From Bacteroidota bacterium (GTDB lineage: Bacteria > Bacteroidota > Bacteroidia > Flavobacteriales > BACL11), in contig JAOOLD010000007.1 in assembly GCA_028408365.1 (NCBI GenBank), positions 1 to 64,000 of the forward strand: a stretch of 64,000 nucleotides of DNA. Direction: 5' to 3'. Under the pieces are notes generated by a model. It was not told where the DNA came from. It was given only the letters and a program-made list of their open reading frames with translations, and did not search any database. Shown piece after piece: positions 60,452-64,000 of the stretch. Positions within the stretch are counted from its first letter, which is position 1; each line of letters starts with the position of its first letter. The translations under genes were made by a program, and so were the position numbers.

Positions 60452-60551
60452 AATCCAAACATAAATATTTTTTAATTCTTTTTTTGTTCTGATGATTTAA
60501 AAAAAAAAAGTTTAATATTTTCTATCTTTATAAAAATTTTTAAATAAGTTT

Positions 60552-63317
60552 TTGAGATCAACATCATTTATTTTATCACTCTTATTGGCACTAAATTGCA
60601 ATTATTTATACTGCCAAACAACTGATTGGGTTGTTTCATTTGGTGGTGTTGCCTCTGACAAAGGAATTAGTATTGGAACAGATTCCTTAGGCTATATTTA
60701 CGGAAGTGGTTACTTTAATAATCAAGCAACTTTTGGTGGAATAACTCTTACTAACAAACCTTTAAGTACATCAGGAAACAACAAAGAAAATTTTGTTTTT
60801 AAGATGGATTCTATGGGTAATGTGTTATGGGCAATACCTGGTGGAAATCAAGAATATGGTTGCTGCGATGACAGGGCTTTAGGCATGCATGTTACACCTG
60901 GTGGAGATGTTTTTATTACTGGTACTTTTTGGAGCTCATATTATTTAGGTGTTCGTGGAGCTCCGGGAACTATAAATGTTGCTGGTAATCAGTTAAATGC
61001 TCATGATAATTCATTATTAGCAAAAATTGATAAGGATGGTAATCCTATTTGGGTTATAGGCTTTGGTGGCGACGAGGGTGCAGGAAGTGGTTATAACTGC
61101 CCCTATCCTATTTATGATGCCGATGATCACTCTTATGACGTAAAAGTTGACAAAGATGGTTTTATCTACGTGACTGGGTTTTTCTCTGGTCTAAGTGCTG
61201 ATTTTGATAATTTAACAATAACTAATCCTAACTGGGGTGTTGATTGTCAACCTAAAGGATATATTGGAAAGCTAGACCCCGCGGGTAATTGGCTATGGGT
61301 AAAGGAATTTGATGGCATCAAAGATCAAAGAGGATCTAGAGATAATAGATTAGCGATTGATAAATTCTCAAATATTTATGTAATCGGTGGCTTTCAAAAT
61401 ACAGGCATCTATGGACCATTTACATTAACATCCAATGGAGAGTGGGATGCATTCATTTTTAAAATGGATAAAGATGGAAATTGGATTTGGGCTGAGGGAT
61501 TTGGAAGTGATAGAACAGACAGAGCAAATGGTATAGCTGTAGATGTTTGCGATGATATTTACGTTACTGGGGAATATAGAAACCCTATTGTTTTTTCAGG
61601 TGCAAATGCATCAAATGGAACGGACACCTTAAGTCACAAGCAAAAAAGAGATGTATTTGTTGCTAAAATAAACAGCGAAGGTGAGTGGAAATGGGCAAAA
61701 AGAGCTAGAACTGATGGCACTGATAAACCATACCAAATGTCAGTCGATGCTAATAAACAAGTTTTTTTGGGAGGAACTGCTAAAGGAGATTTAAAGTTTA
61801 ATGATAACTTAACTGTAGCTCCACAAATTCCTGGAGATACTACAGCTTCAGCATGGATTGCTCAGCTAGATGGATCTACCAATACTGGAGATTGGGTATG
61901 GGCAAAGCAAGCAGGATGTGATACAGATGACGATGACAGAACAAATGACATATGTGTAGATGGATTTGGTAATGTTTATGCCATTGGTTTTTTTGAGGAC
62001 CTAGCTAACTTTGACGGAACTGTTCTTGATGCAACAGGTAGACAAAAAGATATTTTTGTTTGGAAGATGAGCATGACACCTGGTAGTTTCACAATCTCTA
62101 ATACATATGATACTGTTTATACTGAGGAGATGGTTTATAATCCAGCAGATACAGGAATATTTATTACATCCACATACACAGTGGATGGGTGTGACACAAA
62201 CTTTGTAGACTCAGTACTTTATAATAAACTTGGTGTTTTGATAGATTTCAATATCAATAACCCTGGCTCTGCAACAATAACAATTGATGGAGTTTTAAGA
62301 AATATGCCATATACCCAAAGCTACTGGGCAGGTGATACTATTTTCTTATCAGCTATAATTCAACCCAATTGGTTATTCAACAAATGGTCAACATACTCCA
62401 ATTCTATTTTGCCCTCCTCTACTTACTTAAATTCTTACTTTATTGCTAGCGCTAGTGATTCATGTGTACTTCAAACATATCCCAAGCCACCACTGACTGC
62501 ATTTATTTCTGGTAATGATACCATATGTAATAACCAAAAAGAAATGTCCGAGATAAAAATATCATTTAACAGTGGTACTGAACCATTTACATTTACATAT
62601 TCGATTGATGGAGTTACTCAAACCAGTATCACAACAGACTTGAACCCCTATATTATTTACACCAATCAAAGTGGAGTCTATAGCTTAGAATCATTTTCAG
62701 ATGCTCTTGAAACAGGATCTATTTCAGGAAGTGCACTTATTGTTGTTAATGACGCTCCTGAAGCTATCTTTTCAAGCTCTAGTGATACCCTTTCAATTTT
62801 ATATCCTACTATTCAATTAACTGATCAATCAATAGGTTATATAACCTCATGGGCTTGGGATTTTGGTGATAATAGTCCAATAGAAAACATACCAAACCCA
62901 GTTCATAATTATAATGATGAGTATGGAATCTATCAAATTAGTTTATTAGTTGAGGATAACAACGGATGTACAGATACCTCTATTCGTCAAGTATGGGTTA
63001 CTGATGAATACTGGATGTATATTCCTAACAGCTTTTCCCCTGACTATGATGGAGTAAATGATTTATTTTGTATTTACTACAACGGTGTTAGAACCGAAAC
63101 TTTCTTATTTAACATATATGACCGATTTTCAAGCTTAGTTTATTCTACTGATAATATAAACGATCTTGAGTGTCTATTAAATACAAACGGCTGGAACGGA
63201 AAGCATCAAAAAGACGGAACACCTCTTCCAACCGGAACATATATCTACGAAATTTATTTACAAGATTTCGAAGGTTGGAAACACAAAGAATATGGTCAAA
63301 TATTTATTGTTAGATAA
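60552..63317 (+). CDS. Secreted SBBP-repeat beta-propeller + PKD + CHU_C (T9SS type B) protein (TTG start)
   Basis: Repeats such as KMDKDGNWIWAEGFGSD...GIAVDVCDDIYVTGEY; PKD WAWDFGDNSPIENIPNPVHNYNDEYGIY; IPNSFSPDYDGVNDLF. Confidence 0.9.
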   Translation: MRSTSFILSLLLALNCNYLYCQTTDWVVSFGGVASDKGISIGTDSLGYIYGSGYFNNQATFGGITLTNKPLSTSGNNKENFVFKMDSMGNVLWAIPGGNQEYGCCDDRALGMHVTPGGDVFITGTFWSSYYLGVRGAPGTINVAGNQLNAHDNSLLAKIDKDGNPIWVIGFGGDEGAGSGYNCPYPIYDADDHSYDVKVDKDGFIYVTGFFSGLSADFDNLTITNPNWGVDCQPKGYIGKLDPAGNWLWVKEFDGIKDQRGSRDNRLAIDKFSNIYVIGGFQNTGIYGPFTLTSNGEWDAFIFKMDKDGNWIWAEGFGSDRTDRANGIAVDVCDDIYVTGEYRNPIVFSGANASNGTDTLSHKQKRDVFVAKINSEGEWKWAKRARTDGTDKPYQMSVDANKQVFLGGTAKGDLKFNDNLTVAPQIPGDTTASAWIAQLDGSTNTGDWVWAKQAGCDTDDDDRTNDICVDGFGNVYAIGFFEDLANFDGTVLDATGRQKDIFVWKMSMTPGSFTISNTYDTVYTEEMVYNPADTGIFITSTYTVDGCDTNFVDSVLYNKLGVLIDFNINNPGSATITIDGVLRNMPYTQSYWAGDTIFLSAIIQPNWLFNKWSTYSNSILPSSTYLNSYFIASASDSCVLQTYPKPPLTAFISGNDTICNNQKEMSEIKISFNSGTEPFTFTYSIDGVTQTSITTDLNPYIIYTNQSGVYSLESFSDALETGSISGSALIVVNDAPEAIFSSSSDTLSILYPTIQLTDQSIGYITSWAWDFGDNSPIENIPNPVHNYNDEYGIYQISLLVEDNNGCTDTSIRQVWVTDEYWMYIPNSFSPDYDGVNDLFCIYYNGVRTETFLFNIYDRFSSLVYSTDNINDLECLLNTNGWNGKHQKDGTPLPTGTYIYEIYLQDFEGWKHKEYGQIFIVR

Positions 63318-63424
63318 TTTACGACAGAATTTTAACATTAATTTAACATATATATTAGTTTCTCAATTTATAATTTACAATCTAATAAAACTTCATTAAC
63401 ACATAAATAACTTCTTCACTCTAG

Positions 63425-63844
63425 TTTTGGTTCGAATTTATTTACATGTTAAAATTAGTAGTTGCATCTGAAAATTTAGATGAAAATGATGGGAAGTACT
63501 ACAGAAATATGTAAGGCCAATCACCTCACGCAGTTAATTTATCTATTTTTCATAAAAATAGTGATTACAAGTTGCAAACAGGATTGTTTTAAAATGTTAA
63601 GGGAAGAACACTATCAATTGTATCAATGAATTCAAGTTCTGATATTTATACTAATGAATTGCATAACTTAAGCTTTAATTTTAATAAAAAAGTCAAAAAT
63701 CATTTATCTCTTGAATTTGCAATTGAAAATATTTTAAGTAGTAAAAAACAGATGGTCACTTCATCATACAATTCTGAGGAAAAATTCTATAAAAGCATTG
63801 ATCCTCAAATAAGGTTTAATTTAAAGATAAGCTATGCACTTTAA
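63425..63844 (+). pseudogene. C-terminal remnant of a TonB-dependent outer-membrane receptor with two in-frame TAA codons
   Basis: MLKLVVASENLDENDGKYYRNM*GQSPHAVNLSIFHKNSDYKLQTGLF*NVKGRTLSIVSMNSSSDIYTNELHNLSFNFNKKVKNHLSLEFAIENILSSKKQMV...LKISYAL; stops at 63512 and 63590. Confidence 0.8.
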
Positions 63845-63845
63845 A

Positions 63846-64000
63846 CTAAATAATAATATCTTTATTTTCAAATACCATAACTCTTTGTGGATGTTTTTTA
63901 AGAGCTTCATTAACCATCTTTTCAGCCAATCTTAATACAGACAATGGCTTTAAAGAGTTAAGTACACCAACTGAGTTTAGAGCTTTAAATATAAAAATCC
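63846..64000 (-). CDS. C-terminus of a gene running off the window; possibly an SDR/NAD(P)-binding protein
   Basis: Minus frame ...FKALNSVGVLNSLKPLSVLRLAEKMVNEALKKHPQRVMVFENKDIII*. Confidence 0.5.
   Translation of the reverse strand, partial: IFIFKALNSVGVLNSLKPLSVLRLAEKMVNEALKKHPQRVMVFENKDIII

Noticed and set aside
63512-63592. Stop-codon recoding (TAA read as Gln/Tyr) in the receptor remnant
   Set aside because: All other genes in the window terminate normally at TAA and most of the receptor is missing, so pseudogenisation is simpler
63626-63844. 72-aa ORF as an independent gene
   Set aside because: It is the in-frame tail of a TonB-receptor remnant, not a self-standing protein
1-64000. 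CRISPR arrays, tRNA/rRNA genes, insertion sequences, prophage genes
   Set aside because: Looked for regular short direct repeats, tRNA-like cloverleaf sequences and transposase/integrase motifs in intergenic DNA and ORFs; none was convincing by eye

Overview
AT-rich, gene-dense chromosomal window that looks like a marine Bacteroidota/Flavobacteriia-type genome. The evidence is type IX secretion (T9SS) type A and CHU_C sorting domains, TANNTTTG-type promoters, DUF4249, and MauG/MbnH-like and DUF1501 proteins. Main contents: (i) a 7-gene, translationally coupled minus-strand operon (496-9614) combining a DUF1501 Tat-type protein, a planctomycete-cytochrome-like CX4CH lipoprotein, two DUF1549/DUF1585-like lipoproteins, a Kazal T9SS protein and a giant CUB/MAM/repeat/CHU_C protein; (ii) housekeeping genes (yaaA, EamA, TlpA-like, Smr, phosphohexomutase, mltG, dapF, gap, dnaK, panB, priA, two rluA-family genes, ddl, msrB, djlA-like); (iii) a heptaheme cytochrome-TPR lipoprotein; (iv) a full phenylacetyl-CoA degradation cluster (paaE divergent from paaABCD-G-H-I-J-Y-Z) ending in an extra enoyl-CoA hydratase and a fused 2-oxoacid dehydrogenase E1 alpha/beta; (v) an MbnP-MbnH pair followed by tandem M43 metalloproteases; (vi) a coupled 4-gene surface-protein operon followed by a cupredoxin with an inverted repeat inside its promoter; (vii) a TonB-receptor pseudogene remnant at the right edge. 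No tRNA, rRNA, CRISPR array or transposase was recognised. All family calls come from reading motifs by eye; no database search was run.
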